Positions 50,585 through 60,557 of a stretch of 64,000 nucleotides of DNA are shown piece by piece. The DNA comes from Ralstonia sp. RRA. Its GTDB lineage: Bacteria > Pseudomonadota > Gammaproteobacteria > Burkholderiales > Burkholderiaceae. The stretch lies in assembly GCF_037023145.1 (NCBI RefSeq), contig NZ_CP146092.1:186001-250000 (forward strand), read 5' to 3'. The notes below the pieces were generated by a model. That model was given only the letters and a program-made list of their open reading frames with translations, made no database searches and had not been told where the DNA came from. A program made the translations under genes and the position numbers. Positions within the stretch are counted from its first letter, which is position 1. The number at the start of each line of letters is the position of its first letter.

Positions 50585-51823
50585 ATGGACACCAACATGG
50601 ATGCATCACGGCCCGCACAGGCAACCAACGCGCTGGGCGTGCTCGCGGTCTTCCTCAAGCTGGGGCTGACGTCGTTTGGCGGTCCGGTGGCACACATCGG
50701 GTACTTCCGCCGCGAGTTTGTCGAGCGACGGCGCTGGCTTGACGACGCGACGTTCACTGATCTGGTTGGCCTGTGCCAATTCCTGCCGGGGCCGGCCAGC
50801 AGCCAGGTCGGCTTTTCGATCGGCTTGCTGCGCGCCGGGTGGCTTGGCGGCCTGGCTGCGTGGTGCGGGTTCACGCTGCCGTCCGTCGTGCTGCTGATTG
50901 CCTTTGCCATGCTGGCGCCAACGCTCGGCGGCCCCTTTGGTGATGGATTGATCCACGGGTTGAAGCTGGTGGCCGTTGCCGTGGTTGCGCAAGCCGTGTG
51001 GGACATGGCGCGGCGCTTGTGCCCCGATTTGCGTCGGGCCGGCATCGCACTGGCAGCTATCGTACTGCTGGGCCTGACGGCTTCCGTCTATGCGCAGCTC
51101 ATCGCCATTGCGCTCGGTGCGGCGCTTGGCCTTGCGCTGTGCCGAGACACATCCGTGACCGGCGTCACCGCTGTGCCCGCGCAGCACGCGGGGTTCCGCA
51201 TTTCCCGCAGCGCGGGCGCCATCGCGCTGGTGCTCTTCTGCGTGCTGTTGCTCGGGTTGCCTGCGCTAGTACAAGCCGGCGCCGGCGATGCTGTTCGTGT
51301 GTTCGACGCGTTCTACCGCTCCGGCGCGCTGGTGTTTGGCGGCGGCCATGTCGTGCTTCCGCTGCTGCAGGAGCAGACGGTTGCCACGGGGTGGGTGACG
51401 TCCAGCGACTTTCTTGCTGGATACGGCGCCGCGCAGGCCGTACCAGGGCCACTGTTTACGTTCGCCGCGTTTCTCGGCTGGATGATGAGCGGCGTGCCCA
51501 ATCACCTGGGCGGTGCCGTGCTCGCCACGGCGGGCATCTTCCTGCCTGGTTTGCTGCTGGTTGTTGCCGCGTTGCCGTATTGGCAGGCACTGCGTGCGCG
51601 CAAGTCCATGGCGGCGCTGTTGGCCGGGGTGAATGCGGCCGTGGTTGGCGTGCTGGCCGCCGCACTGTACTCGCCGGTCTGGACCAGCGCGGTGCATGCT
51701 CCGCTGGATTTTGCGATTGCCGCCGTCGGGTTCTGCCTGCTGACGCGGTGGAAGCTGCCACCGCTTGCCGTGGTGGCCCTCTGCGCAGCCGCTGGCATTG
51801 CCCAAGCCACCCTCCTGCACTAG
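50585..51823 (+). CDS. chrA: Chromate transporter ChrA family protein
   Basis: A 412-residue long-chain CHR protein with two homologous halves and about ten to twelve transmembrane helices. Half one has SFGGPVAHIGYFRREFVERRRWLDDATF and CQFLPGPASSQVGFSIG; half two has VFGGGHVVLPLLQEQTV and GAAQAVPGPLFTFAAFLGWM. These are the family's FGGP and PGP motifs. ChrA expels chromate across the inner membrane. There is no chrB regulator here, so the substrate in this locus may be another anion. Start set at the ATG at 50585. Confidence 0.9.
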   Translation: MDTNMDASRPAQATNALGVLAVFLKLGLTSFGGPVAHIGYFRREFVERRRWLDDATFTDLVGLCQFLPGPASSQVGFSIGLLRAGWLGGLAAWCGFTLPSVVLLIAFAMLAPTLGGPFGDGLIHGLKLVAVAVVAQAVWDMARRLCPDLRRAGIALAAIVLLGLTASVYAQLIAIALGAALGLALCRDTSVTGVTAVPAQHAGFRISRSAGAIALVLFCVLLLGLPALVQAGAGDAVRVFDAFYRSGALVFGGGHVVLPLLQEQTVATGWVTSSDFLAGYGAAQAVPGPLFTFAAFLGWMMSGVPNHLGGAVLATAGIFLPGLLLVVAALPYWQALRARKSMAALLAGVNAAVVGVLAAALYSPVWTSAVHAPLDFAIAAVGFCLLTRWKLPPLAVVALCAAAGIAQATLLH

Positions 51824-51828
51824 TTCGG

Positions 51829-53064
51829 TCAATCTACAGCGCGCTGCGCCGTCCAGCGCTTGTACCGCCGTGTCTGGCACGCGTTGGACAACTGCTGCAC
51901 CACCAACGCCCTGAACGGCGAGACACGCGGGTTCGTCCCACGCCCCTGGCTTAGCCGTTGCAGCTGAAACTTGACCACCGCCATGTTGGCCAGCGAGCCC
52001 AGCACCTTGTTCTTCCAGGTAATCGGGCGCAGCACCGGTGCTGTGTTCTTGCCCGCCTGCCAATCGCGCGGCAGGTTCGGATCAATCGACAGCGCGGTCG
52101 CAATGCCAACCATGGCGATACCGCTGTCGACCACCTGCTCTGCCACCGCACGGCGGCGGATACCGCCCGTGACCATCAACGGCATCTGCGCAATGGCAAC
52201 GATGTCGCGTGCGAACTCCAGAAAGTAGGCCTCGCGGGCCAGCGTGCGGCCGTCGCGGGCGTGCCCCTGCATGGCCGGCGCTTCGTAGCTGCCGCCAGAG
52301 AGTTCCACCAGATCCACACCCAGCGGGTTGAGCAGTTCGACCACGTGCTTGGCATCGTCCGGGCTGAAGCCGCCACGCTGGAAATCCGCCGAGTTCAGCT
52401 TGACCGCCACCACAAACTGCGGCGACACCGCGCCGCGCACCGAACGCACGATGTCGAGCAGCAAGCGTGCACGGTTCTCGATCGGGCCGCCCCATTGGTC
52501 CTGCCGCTTGTTCGTGATCGGGGAGAGAAACTGGCTCAGCAGATAGCCATGTGCCGCGTGAATCTGCACGCCGGTAAAACCGCTCTGCTCAGCCAGCACC
52601 GCTGCGCGCGCGAAGCGCTGCTGCACGTCGGCGATGTCGTCGGCGGTCATCTCCCGGGGCACGGGAAACTGCTTGGAAAGCGCGCCCAGATCCATCGCCA
52701 CGGCAGACGGCGCCAGCGTGGTCTGGCCGAGTGCGGCAGGCATCTGGCGGCCCGGGTGGTTGATCTGCATCCAGACATGCGCGCCGTGCGCACGTGCGGT
52801 TTGTGCCCAGCGCCGGAAGCGGTCTAGGTGAGCATCGCCTTCCAACACCACGCCGTTGGGACCGGTCATGGCGCGGTGGTCCACCATAACGTTGCCCGTG
52901 AGCATCAGGCCGACGTTGCCTTTGGCCCAGGCTTCATACAAGCGCACCAGCGCATCGGACGGCGCGTGGTCCGCATCGGCCATGTTCTCTTCCATGGCGG
53001 CCTTGGCCAAGCGGTTGGCAATCACCGCGCCATTGGGCAACGTAAGAGGCGTGAACAGCTTCAT
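51829..53064 (-). CDS. NADH:flavin oxidoreductase (Old Yellow Enzyme family)
   Basis: A 411-residue FMN protein. The N-terminus LFTPLTLPNGAVIANRLAKAAMEENMAD, the substrate-site motifs QINHPGRQ and IHAAHGYLLSQFLSP with its paired histidines, and the C-terminal VTGGIRRRAVAEQVVDSGIAMVGIATALSIDPNLP are typical of the NADH oxidase/OYE group. The ATG at 53064 follows GGAGTGCCCCTC. Its promoter has the 19-bp spacer and dyad of MerR control and the divergent gene encodes a MerR protein, so it is likely induced by an electrophile or oxidant. Confidence 0.9.
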   Translation of the reverse strand: MKLFTPLTLPNGAVIANRLAKAAMEENMADADHAPSDALVRLYEAWAKGNVGLMLTGNVMVDHRAMTGPNGVVLEGDAHLDRFRRWAQTARAHGAHVWMQINHPGRQMPAALGQTTLAPSAVAMDLGALSKQFPVPREMTADDIADVQQRFARAAVLAEQSGFTGVQIHAAHGYLLSQFLSPITNKRQDQWGGPIENRARLLLDIVRSVRGAVSPQFVVAVKLNSADFQRGGFSPDDAKHVVELLNPLGVDLVELSGGSYEAPAMQGHARDGRTLAREAYFLEFARDIVAIAQMPLMVTGGIRRRAVAEQVVDSGIAMVGIATALSIDPNLPRDWQAGKNTAPVLRPITWKNKVLGSLANMAVVKFQLQRLSQGRGTNPRVSPFRALVVQQLSNACQTRRYKRWTAQRAVD

Positions 53065-53093
53065 GAGGGGCACTCCGGTTTGACGACGCACTA

Positions 53094-53124
53094 ACCTTAA
53101 GCTTAAAGTTGACTTTAATGTCAA
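53094..53124 (-). promoter_or_regulatory. MerR-type promoter of the Old Yellow Enzyme gene
   Basis: On the minus strand: -35 TTGACA (53124-53119), 19-bp spacer, -10 TAAGGT (53099-53094). The spacer contains the perfect 16-bp palindrome TTAAAGTTGACTTTAA (53103-53118, plus-strand reading), directly beside the -35. This is the textbook arrangement for a MerR-family activator. Confidence 0.8.
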
Positions 53125-53140
53125 GCCCCGGAGCCTGCGT

Positions 53141-53599
53141 ATGAAAATCGGCGAACTGGCGGAGCAGAGTGGCGTAGCCGCCTCGCGCATCCGCTTTTAC
53201 GAAGCCAGCGGCCTGCTGCAGCCCGCACAGCGACAAGCCAACGGCTACCGCGAGTACACGCCCGACACGCTGACCCGGCTGGAGATCATCCTGTGTGCGC
53301 AGGGTGCGGGGTTCTCGCTGGAGGAAATCCGCGCCATCCTGCCGCCCGATCTGGACAAGTGGCCACATCAGGAACTGCTGGAAGCGCTGCACCGCAAAAT
53401 CAGCGAGATCGAATTGCTGGAGCAGCGCCTGGCACAGACCAAACACCACCTGCTCGCGCTCGTGGGCGACATCAACAACCGCACGGAAGGCGAGAGCTGC
53501 GCAGGGCGGACCAAACGCGTGCTCGACAAGATCACGCAAGGCGCCGCAAAAACACCCTCAACCGATCTGCAAACGCGCCGCACAAAAAAGCGCGCCTGA
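53141..53599 (+). CDS. MerR-family transcriptional regulator
   Basis: A 152-residue MerR protein: winged helix MKIGELAEQSGVAASRIRFYEASGLLQPA at residues 1-29, helix-turn-helix segment to about 70, dimerisation coiled coil (about 80-110, KISEIELLEQRLAQTKHHLLAL), and a basic tail (RTKKRA). Only C52 and C119 are present, so a metal-binding triad is absent; a redox or small-molecule signal is more likely. It is divergent from the Old Yellow Enzyme gene and should bind the palindrome at 53103-53118. Confidence 0.88.
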   Translation: MKIGELAEQSGVAASRIRFYEASGLLQPAQRQANGYREYTPDTLTRLEIILCAQGAGFSLEEIRAILPPDLDKWPHQELLEALHRKISEIELLEQRLAQTKHHLLALVGDINNRTEGESCAGRTKRVLDKITQGAAKTPSTDLQTRRTKKRA

Positions 53600-53702
53600 C
53601 CCACGCTCCCCTTTCGGTTGACACGGGTTGCACGTTGCGGCCCAAGGGCACGCGGCGTAGCATGGAAAAGCCGTTTTTTCCGCGCTTTTCGGGAGATCGC
53701 CC

Positions 53703-56700
53703 ATGTCTGCCCAGCACGAAGAAAAAGTCCGTCAGCACATGATGGATGCAGTGGCCCTCGCACGCGGACGTGCGCCAGAGATAGCCGCGCTGTTCGAGCC
53801 ATTCATGCGGCACTACTACGGACTGGCCGACCCCGAAGACGTTGTCTCGCGCAGCGTGGCCGATCTCTACGGCGCGGCAATGGCGCACTGGCAGCTTGGC
53901 CAGAAGTTCGTGTCAGGGCAGCCACGCGTGCGGGTCTACAACCCAAGCCTGGAACAGCACGGTTGGTACTGCGGCCACACGGTGGTCGAGATCGTCAACG
54001 ACGACATGCCCTTCCTGTTTGACTCCGTCACCATGGAGATCAACCGGCAGGGGTTGGCGCTCCATTCCGCTTTCCACCCCGTCTACCGCATGCGGCGCGA
54101 TGCGTCGGGCACGCGCACGGCGGTAGAAGCCGGCGGCGTGTTGCGGCCGGCCGCACTCGCGGGTGACGCGCCAGCCGACGCCTACGACGACACGAATGGC
54201 GACGCGCACTACGAGTCGTATATCCACATCGAGGTCGATCGTTTCTCTGAGCCGCAGCGGCTGCAGGCGCTGCACGACGGCCTGGTGCGCGTGCTGCGCG
54301 ACGTGCGATCCGCCGTGGAAGACTGGAAGCCGATGCAAGCTGCAGCGCAATCCGCCATCGATGCATTGGGCGCGCGCGCCGCGCAAGCCTCGACCGATGA
54401 AACCGAACGTGCAGAGATTGCCGAGGCACAAGCCTTTCTGGCGTGGATGCTTGATCGGCATTTCACCTTCCTGGGCTATCGCGACTACGAACTCGTCGTG
54501 AAAGAAGATGGCCACTACCTGCAAGGTCTGCCGGGCACGGGCCTGGGCGTGCTGCGCGAAGCGTTGCGCGATGCGGGTAGCCCAGACCTTTCGCGACTTG
54601 CTCCGGGCGCGGTCAAGATCATCAACGCCCCGGCTCCCATCTTCATCACCAAGGCCAACTCGCGTGCCACGGTGCACCGCCCCGGCTATCTGGACTATGT
54701 GGGTGTGAAGCGCTTTGATGCCGAAGGCCGCACCTGCGGCGAGCGGCGCTTCCTGGGGCTGTATACCTCCACCGTGTACATGGAGCCTGCAGAGAGCATT
54801 CCGCTGGCACGGCGCAAGGTCGCCAGCGTGATCGCGCGCACCGGCTTCCTGCCGAACGGGCACCTTGCCAAGACACTCATTACGATTCTCGAACAGTATC
54901 CGCGCGATGAGCTGTTCCAGCTTGAGGGTGAGGAGCTGCACGACATCGCGCTCGGCATCCTGCGGCTGCAGGAGCGGCAGCGCACGCGGCTGTTTGTGCG
55001 GCGCGATCGCTTTGACCGCTTCGTGTCTTGCCTTGTATTCGTGCCGCGCGAGAAGTTCAACACAGACTTGCGCATTCGCATTCAGAAGCTGCTGCAGGAC
55101 GCCTATCACGGTACGGGGGTTGAGTTCACACCGTTGCTGTCGGAGTCCATGCTCGCGCGCATCCACATCACCGTGCGCACGCAGCCGGGCAACGTGCCCG
55201 AGGTGGATGTGGCCGAACTGGAAGAGCGCATCGTGCAGGCCGCGCGGCGCTGGCAGGACGACCTGGCCGATGCCCTGCTGGAGCGCGGCGGCGAGGAGCG
55301 CGGCAACCGCCTGCTGCGCCGCTATGGCGATGCCTTCCCCGCGGGCTTCCGCGAGGACTACCCCGCGCGACTCGCCGTACGCGACATCGAACTGATGGAA
55401 CCGCTGTTGGCGGCTCCACCATCGGCACCGCAAGCCGCTGCCGCCGGCACACTCACGATGCAGCTCTACCGGCCGCTGGAGGCACCCACCGGTGCCCTGC
55501 GCTTCAAGATCTACCGTGCAGGCGAGCCGACCTCGCTGTCGCGCAGCCTGCCGATGCTTGAGCACCTTGGCGTGCGCGTCAACGAAGAGCGCCCCTACTG
55601 TGTCGAACCTGCCGATGCCGCCCCCATCTGGATGCACGACTTCGGTATGGAGACCATCGACGGCAGCGAAGTCGATCTCGATGAAGCGCGCGTGCGCTTT
55701 GAAGACACCTTCGCCCGCATCTGGACGGGCGAGGTCGAGAACGACGATCTGAACCGTCTCGTGCTGCAGGCTGGCCTGACTTGGCGCGAGGTCCGCATCC
55801 TGCGAGCGTATGCGCGCTATATCCGCCAGATCGGCTCGACGTTCAGCAACGCCTATATGGAAAGCGCGCTGACGGGCAATCCGTCCATTGCCCGGGCATT
55901 GGTCCGCCTGTTCCTGGTGCGCTTTGACCCGTCACTCAACGAGGCCGAACGCACCCGCGATGCCGACAAGCTGCGCGCACAGATTGCCGAAGCACTGGAA
56001 GAGGTGCCGAACCTGGACGAAGACCGCATCCTGCGTCAGTTCCTGGGCGTGCTGGAGGCCACGCTGCGCACCAACTACTTCCAGAGTGCGGCAGACGATG
56101 GGCAGGCCGGGCAATCCAAACCGTACCTGTCGTTCAAGTTCGACCCCGCACGCGTGCCGGGCCTGCCCGAGCCCAAACCGATGTTCGAAATCTGGGTGTA
56201 TTCGCCGCGTGTGGAGGGCGTGCACCTGCGTGGCGGCAAGGTGGCGCGCGGCGGGCTGCGCTGGTCTGACCGGCGCGAAGATTTCCGTACCGAAGTGCTG
56301 GGGCTGGTCAAGGCGCAGATGGTCAAGAACACCGTCATCGTGCCGGTGGGCTCCAAGGGCGGCTTCATCGTCAAGCAACCGCCGCCCGCCGGAGACCGCG
56401 ATGCGTACCTGGCCGAAGGCGTGGCGTGCTACCAGACCTTCCTGCGCGGCCTGCTGGACCTGACCGACAACTACGTCGACGGCCACCTCGTGCCACCGCG
56501 CGACGTGGTGCGCTATGACGAGGACGACCCCTACCTGGTGGTGGCCGCCGACAAGGGCACCGCCACGTTCTCCGACTACGCCAACGCCATCTCTGCGGAA
56601 TACGGCTTCTGGCTGGGCGATGCGTTTGCCTCCGGCGGCTCGGTCGGCTACGACCACAAGAAGATGGCCATCACCGCGCGCGGTGCGTGGGAATCGGTCA

Positions 56701-58634
56701 AGCGGCACTTCAGCGAGATGGGCATCGATACGCAATCGCAGGACTTCACCGTGGTGGGCGTGGGCGACATGTCGGGCGATGTATTCGGCAACGGCATGCT
56801 GCTCTCGCGCCATATCCGTCTGCTGGCGGCGTTCGATCATCGCCATGTCTTTCTTGATCCATCCCCCGATGCGGCCACCAGCTTTGCCGAGCGCGAACGC
56901 ATGTTCAACCTGCCGCGCTCAAGCTGGGCCGACTATGACAAGACGCTGATCAGCCCCGGGGGCGGCATCTTCCCGCGCACAGTCAAATCGATTCCGCTAT
57001 CGCCCGAAGTGCGCGCGATGCTGGATGTGACCGCAACCGAGATGGCACCGAATGATCTGCTGCACGCCATCCTCAAGGCGCCGGTGGATTTGCTCTACAA
57101 CGGCGGCATCGGCACCTACGTCAAGGCCAGCAGCGAAACGCACGCTCAGGTAGGCGACCGAGCCAATGACGGGCTGCGTGTGGACGGCGCAGAGCTACGC
57201 TGCAAGGTCGTCGCTGAAGGCGGCAACCTGGGCTGCACGCAACTCGGCCGCATTGAATATGCGCTGCATGGCGGCCGCATCAATACCGATGCCATCGATA
57301 ACTCCGCCGGCGTGGATTGCTCCGACCACGAGGTCAACATCAAGATCCTGCTGGGCCTGGTGGTGGCCGACGGCGAGATGACACTCAAGCAGCGCAACAC
57401 GCTGCTCGCCGAGATGACCGACGAGGTGGGCACGCTGGTGCTGCGCGACAACTACTTCCAGACGCAGGCGCTTTCACTCGCACGCACGCGCACGACACAG
57501 TGGCTGGATGCCGAAGCGCGGCTGATGCGCTATCTGGAACGCACCGGGCGCCTGAACCGGGTCATCGAATTTCTGCCGCCCGACGAGGAGATCGACGCCC
57601 GGCGCGCCGCCAGCGGTGGCCTCACCACGCCGGAGCGCGCGGTGCTGATGGCCTACAGCAAGATGTGGCTGTATGACGCGCTGCTGGCCAGCGATTTGCC
57701 CGACCAGCCCTTCGTGGCCGACGGCCTGCCCGGCTACTTTCCGCATCCGCTGCAGGCACGTTGCGGCCCGACCATGCCGCGGCATCCGCTGCGGCGCGAG
57801 ATCCTGGCAACCATGCACGCCAATGCGCTCATCAACCGCGCCGGCGTAACGTTCGTGCACCGCCTTGCCGAAGAAACCGGCGCCGAGCCGCTAGCTGTTG
57901 TGTGGGCCAGCTTGGTGGCGCGCGCGGTCTATCGGCTGGACCCGCTCTGGGAGCAAGTCGACGGGCTGGATGCGCAGGTGCCGCACGAAACGCAGACGGC
58001 GCTGTTCACCGCATTTGCGCAGCTACACGAGCGCGCCGCGCTGTGGTTCCTACGGCGGCGCATGTCGGACGTGCCGGCCACGGTGGAACGCTTCCGCGAT
58101 GCGGTGGATGCGCTGGCGCCGGAAGTGGATGGTTTGCAAACGGAAGACTCCGCGCGCACGTCGGCACAACAGCAGCAAGCGCTGGCCGACGAGGGCGTGC
58201 CCGAAGCGCTGGCGCGCACCGCGGCAGGTGTGCCGGCGCGCGTGTCGCTGCTCGACATTGCCGAAGTGGCTGCCGCCAGCGGTTGCGACGCCAAGCTCGC
58301 TGCACGCGTCTACTTTGCGCTCGACCAGCCGCTGGGTTACGGCTGGCTGCAGGGCGGCATCCTCAACCTGCCCACGCAAACCCATTGGCAGATGCTGGCG
58401 CGCGCAACGCTGCTTGAAGAACTGGGGCAACTGCGCCGCAGGCTGACCGGCTCGGTGCTGCGTGATGCGCCCGTCGGCGTTGGGGCAGAGGCGCTGGTCG
58501 ATACGTGGAAAGCCGCCCGGCAGGAAGCACTGGCGCGCTACAACCGCGTGATTGCCGATCAGGTGGCCGCAGGGCAAGCCGATCTGGCCATGTTGTCGGT
58601 GGGGCTCAAGGCGCTGGCAGAAGTGGAGGCTTGA
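53703..58634 (+). CDS. gdhB: NAD-specific glutamate dehydrogenase, 180-kDa class
   Basis: A 1643-residue enzyme converting L-glutamate to 2-oxoglutarate and ammonia with NAD. Order: long N-terminal ACT-like regulatory part (to about 700), a catalytic core with GGLRWSDRREDFRTEVLGLVKAQMVKNTVIVPVGSKGGF, DKGTATFSDYANAISAEYGFWLGDAFASGGS, and the Rossmann segment GVGDMSGDVFGNGMLLS, then a helical C-terminal part. Length and motifs are normal for GDH180. GGGAG precedes the ATG. It stands alone here, but its reaction would recycle glutamate produced when 2-aminoadipate is transaminated. Confidence 0.95.
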   Translation: MSAQHEEKVRQHMMDAVALARGRAPEIAALFEPFMRHYYGLADPEDVVSRSVADLYGAAMAHWQLGQKFVSGQPRVRVYNPSLEQHGWYCGHTVVEIVNDDMPFLFDSVTMEINRQGLALHSAFHPVYRMRRDASGTRTAVEAGGVLRPAALAGDAPADAYDDTNGDAHYESYIHIEVDRFSEPQRLQALHDGLVRVLRDVRSAVEDWKPMQAAAQSAIDALGARAAQASTDETERAEIAEAQAFLAWMLDRHFTFLGYRDYELVVKEDGHYLQGLPGTGLGVLREALRDAGSPDLSRLAPGAVKIINAPAPIFITKANSRATVHRPGYLDYVGVKRFDAEGRTCGERRFLGLYTSTVYMEPAESIPLARRKVASVIARTGFLPNGHLAKTLITILEQYPRDELFQLEGEELHDIALGILRLQERQRTRLFVRRDRFDRFVSCLVFVPREKFNTDLRIRIQKLLQDAYHGTGVEFTPLLSESMLARIHITVRTQPGNVPEVDVAELEERIVQAARRWQDDLADALLERGGEERGNRLLRRYGDAFPAGFREDYPARLAVRDIELMEPLLAAPPSAPQAAAAGTLTMQLYRPLEAPTGALRFKIYRAGEPTSLSRSLPMLEHLGVRVNEERPYCVEPADAAPIWMHDFGMETIDGSEVDLDEARVRFEDTFARIWTGEVENDDLNRLVLQAGLTWREVRILRAYARYIRQIGSTFSNAYMESALTGNPSIARALVRLFLVRFDPSLNEAERTRDADKLRAQIAEALEEVPNLDEDRILRQFLGVLEATLRTNYFQSAADDGQAGQSKPYLSFKFDPARVPGLPEPKPMFEIWVYSPRVEGVHLRGGKVARGGLRWSDRREDFRTEVLGLVKAQMVKNTVIVPVGSKGGFIVKQPPPAGDRDAYLAEGVACYQTFLRGLLDLTDNYVDGHLVPPRDVVRYDEDDPYLVVAADKGTATFSDYANAISAEYGFWLGDAFASGGSVGYDHKKMAITARGAWESVKRHFSEMGIDTQSQDFTVVGVGDMSGDVFGNGMLLSRHIRLLAAFDHRHVFLDPSPDAATSFAERERMFNLPRSSWADYDKTLISPGGGIFPRTVKSIPLSPEVRAMLDVTATEMAPNDLLHAILKAPVDLLYNGGIGTYVKASSETHAQVGDRANDGLRVDGAELRCKVVAEGGNLGCTQLGRIEYALHGGRINTDAIDNSAGVDCSDHEVNIKILLGLVVADGEMTLKQRNTLLAEMTDEVGTLVLRDNYFQTQALSLARTRTTQWLDAEARLMRYLERTGRLNRVIEFLPPDEEIDARRAASGGLTTPERAVLMAYSKMWLYDALLASDLPDQPFVADGLPGYFPHPLQARCGPTMPRHPLRREILATMHANALINRAGVTFVHRLAEETGAEPLAVVWASLVARAVYRLDPLWEQVDGLDAQVPHETQTALFTAFAQLHERAALWFLRRRMSDVPATVERFRDAVDALAPEVDGLQTEDSARTSAQQQQALADEGVPEALARTAAGVPARVSLLDIAEVAAASGCDAKLAARVYFALDQPLGYGWLQGGILNLPTQTHWQMLARATLLEELGQLRRRLTGSVLRDAPVGVGAEALVDTWKAARQEALARYNRVIADQVAAGQADLAMLSVGLKALAEVEA

Positions 58635-58666
58635 ACCTAGCGCCCCTCCATTCCCCCCTCTCCTGT

Positions 58667-58708
58667 GCGGCGGCCACACCACTTCTGCCGTGGTATCTTG
58701 GCCGCCGC
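58667..58708 (+). terminator. Long hairpin after glutamate dehydrogenase gene
   Basis: Perfect 10-bp arms GCGGCGGCCA and TGGCCGCCGC enclose a second 5-bp stem (ACCAC/GTGGT), starting 32 bp after the stop codon. No T-run is present, so it may act as an attenuator or an RNA-stability hairpin instead of a simple terminator. Confidence 0.45.
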
Positions 58709-58829
58709 GTCGTGATTCCGTGGCCAGATCGCACCGATCAGCGGCATGACAGGCACGGGCGATTCACGTTACGCATCCGACAGAAATCACAAGTGGCCTG
58801 AAGGCCGTATCAAAGTTGTTGGGGGCGGG

Positions 58830-60554
58830 ATGATCATCGGCATTGATCTGGGAACGACAAACAGCCTGGTGGCCGTTTGGGAAGATGGGCGACCACGCCT
58901 GATTCCGAACAGCCTCGGGGAATTCCTCACACCCTCCTGTGTGAGCCTGGACGAAGACGGCACCATCCTGGTCGGGCGCGCGGCGCGCGAGCGGCTGCAA
59001 ACGCATCCGGACAAGACCGCCGCCGTGTTCAAGCGCTTCATGGGTAGTGAGCGCACCATTCGCCTTGGCAAGCGCGAGTTCCGTGCCGAAGAGCTCTCCG
59101 CGCTGGTCCTGCGCTCGCTCAAGGAAGATGCGGAAGCCGCGCTGGGCCAGCCGATCACCGAAGCCATCATCACCGTTCCTGCCTATTTTTCCGACGCGCA
59201 GCGCAAGGCGACGCGCGCAGCGGGTGTCATGGCGGGCCTGAAGGTCGATCGGCTGCTGAACGAGCCCACGGCGGCGGCCCTCGCCTACGGCATCCATCAG
59301 CTTGGCGCCGAAACCCGCTTCCTCGTCTTCGACCTGGGCGGCGGTACGTTCGATGTGTCGGTGCTCGACATGTTCGAGGGCGTCATGGAAGTCCGGGCGT
59401 CTGCCGGCGACAACTTCCTCGGTGGCGAAGACTTTGTCGCCTGCATCATCGACCGCTTCTTCGAGCAGGCCAAGGCACCGGCCAAGCTCAAGACCGATAC
59501 CGCGTTCATGCAACAGCTCACCGCGCAGGTCGAGGCAGCCAAACGCGCGCTGTCGGAACAGCCGGCGGCCACGATCGAGGTCGCTCACAACAGCGATACG
59601 TACACGCTGGAACTGGATGAAGCAACGTTCGAGCAGATCTGCGCCCCGCTGCTGCAGCGGCTGCGTGCGCCGGTGGAACGCGCCCTGCGCGACGCCAACC
59701 TGCGCGGCACTGATCTGGACAAGATCGTGCTTGCGGGCGGCGCCACGCGCATGCCGGTGGTCCGGCGCATGGTCGCCCGCATGTTCGGGCGCTTTCCGGA
59801 GTGCGAAATCAATCCGGATGAGGTGGTGGCGTTGGGGGCTGCCGTGCAGGCCGGCCTGAAGATGAAAGACGCGGCACTGGATGATGTCGTCATGACAGAC
59901 GTCGCGCCCTACTCGCTCGGCGTCGCCGTGGCCATGCAGCTCCCTGACGGCTCTTATACCGACGGCCACTTTGACCCGATCATCGAGCGCAACAGCCCGG
60001 TGCCGATCAGCCGTGTGAAGACCTACAGCCCGATCCGCGAACAGCAGCGCGCAGTGGATCTGCACGTCTATCAAGGCGAAGCCCGTCTCGTGACCGAGAA
60101 CATCCAGCTGGGCACATTGAAAGTGCCCTTGCCCGACCTGCCACGCGCCCAGTGTGCCGTCGACGTGCGCTTTACCTATGACGTCAATGGCCTGCTGCAG
60201 GTGGAAGCCACGGTGCAGAAGACGCAGGAAACCGTGAGCCTCATCATTGAAGACAACCCAGGCCTGCTGTCCGAAGAGGAGATCGCAGAGAAACTCGCCG
60301 CGTTATCAACGCTCAAGATTCATCCACGTGACCAGATGGAGAACCGCACCCTGATGGCGCGCGCGGAACGGTTGTATCAGCAGTTGCGCGGTAACGAGCG
60401 TGAATGGTTCGGCGCCCAGATCCGGCTGTTCGAAGCGTCACTGGCATCGCAGGAGCTGCACCGCATTCAGGCTGATCGGCAGAAATTCGACGAACTGGTA
60501 GAACACGTCGAGCGCCAGATCCGTATCTTCCCGCAGCCAGAACCCCAAGCCTGA
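58830..60554 (+). CDS. hscC: HscC-type Hsp70 chaperone
   Basis: A 574-residue Hsp70 protein. ATPase motifs [32 protein letters not shown] and [16 protein letters not shown] are intact; the substrate domain begins about residue 380. It is shorter than DnaK (about 640) and lacks the C-terminal disordered tail, as HscC does. The ATG follows GGGGGCGG. The next gene, 4 bp away, encodes a J-like/TonB fusion that should be its partner, as DjlC-type proteins partner HscC in Escherichia coli. Confidence 0.9.
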   Translation: MIIGIDLGTTNSLVAVWEDGRPRLIPNSLGEFLTPSCVSLDEDGTILVGRAARERLQTHPDKTAAVFKRFMGSERTIRLGKREFRAEELSALVLRSLKEDAEAALGQPITEAIITVPAYFSDAQRKATRAAGVMAGLKVDRLLNEPTAAALAYGIHQLGAETRFLVFDLGGGTFDVSVLDMFEGVMEVRASAGDNFLGGEDFVACIIDRFFEQAKAPAKLKTDTAFMQQLTAQVEAAKRALSEQPAATIEVAHNSDTYTLELDEATFEQICAPLLQRLRAPVERALRDANLRGTDLDKIVLAGGATRMPVVRRMVARMFGRFPECEINPDEVVALGAAVQAGLKMKDAALDDVVMTDVAPYSLGVAVAMQLPDGSYTDGHFDPIIERNSPVPISRVKTYSPIREQQRAVDLHVYQGEARLVTENIQLGTLKVPLPDLPRAQCAVDVRFTYDVNGLLQVEATVQKTQETVSLIIEDNPGLLSEEEIAEKLAALSTLKIHPRDQMENRTLMARAERLYQQLRGNEREWFGAQIRLFEASLASQELHRIQADRQKFDELVEHVERQIRIFPQPEPQA

Positions 60555-60557
60555 TTC

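Noticed and set aside
53913..55637. Minus-strand 574-codon open frame inside the glutamate dehydrogenase gene
   Set aside because: Shadow caused by codon bias in GC-rich coding sequence; no motif.
58764..60074. Minus-strand 436-codon open frame opposite hscC
   Set aside because: Antisense to an intact Hsp70 gene; composition not protein-like.
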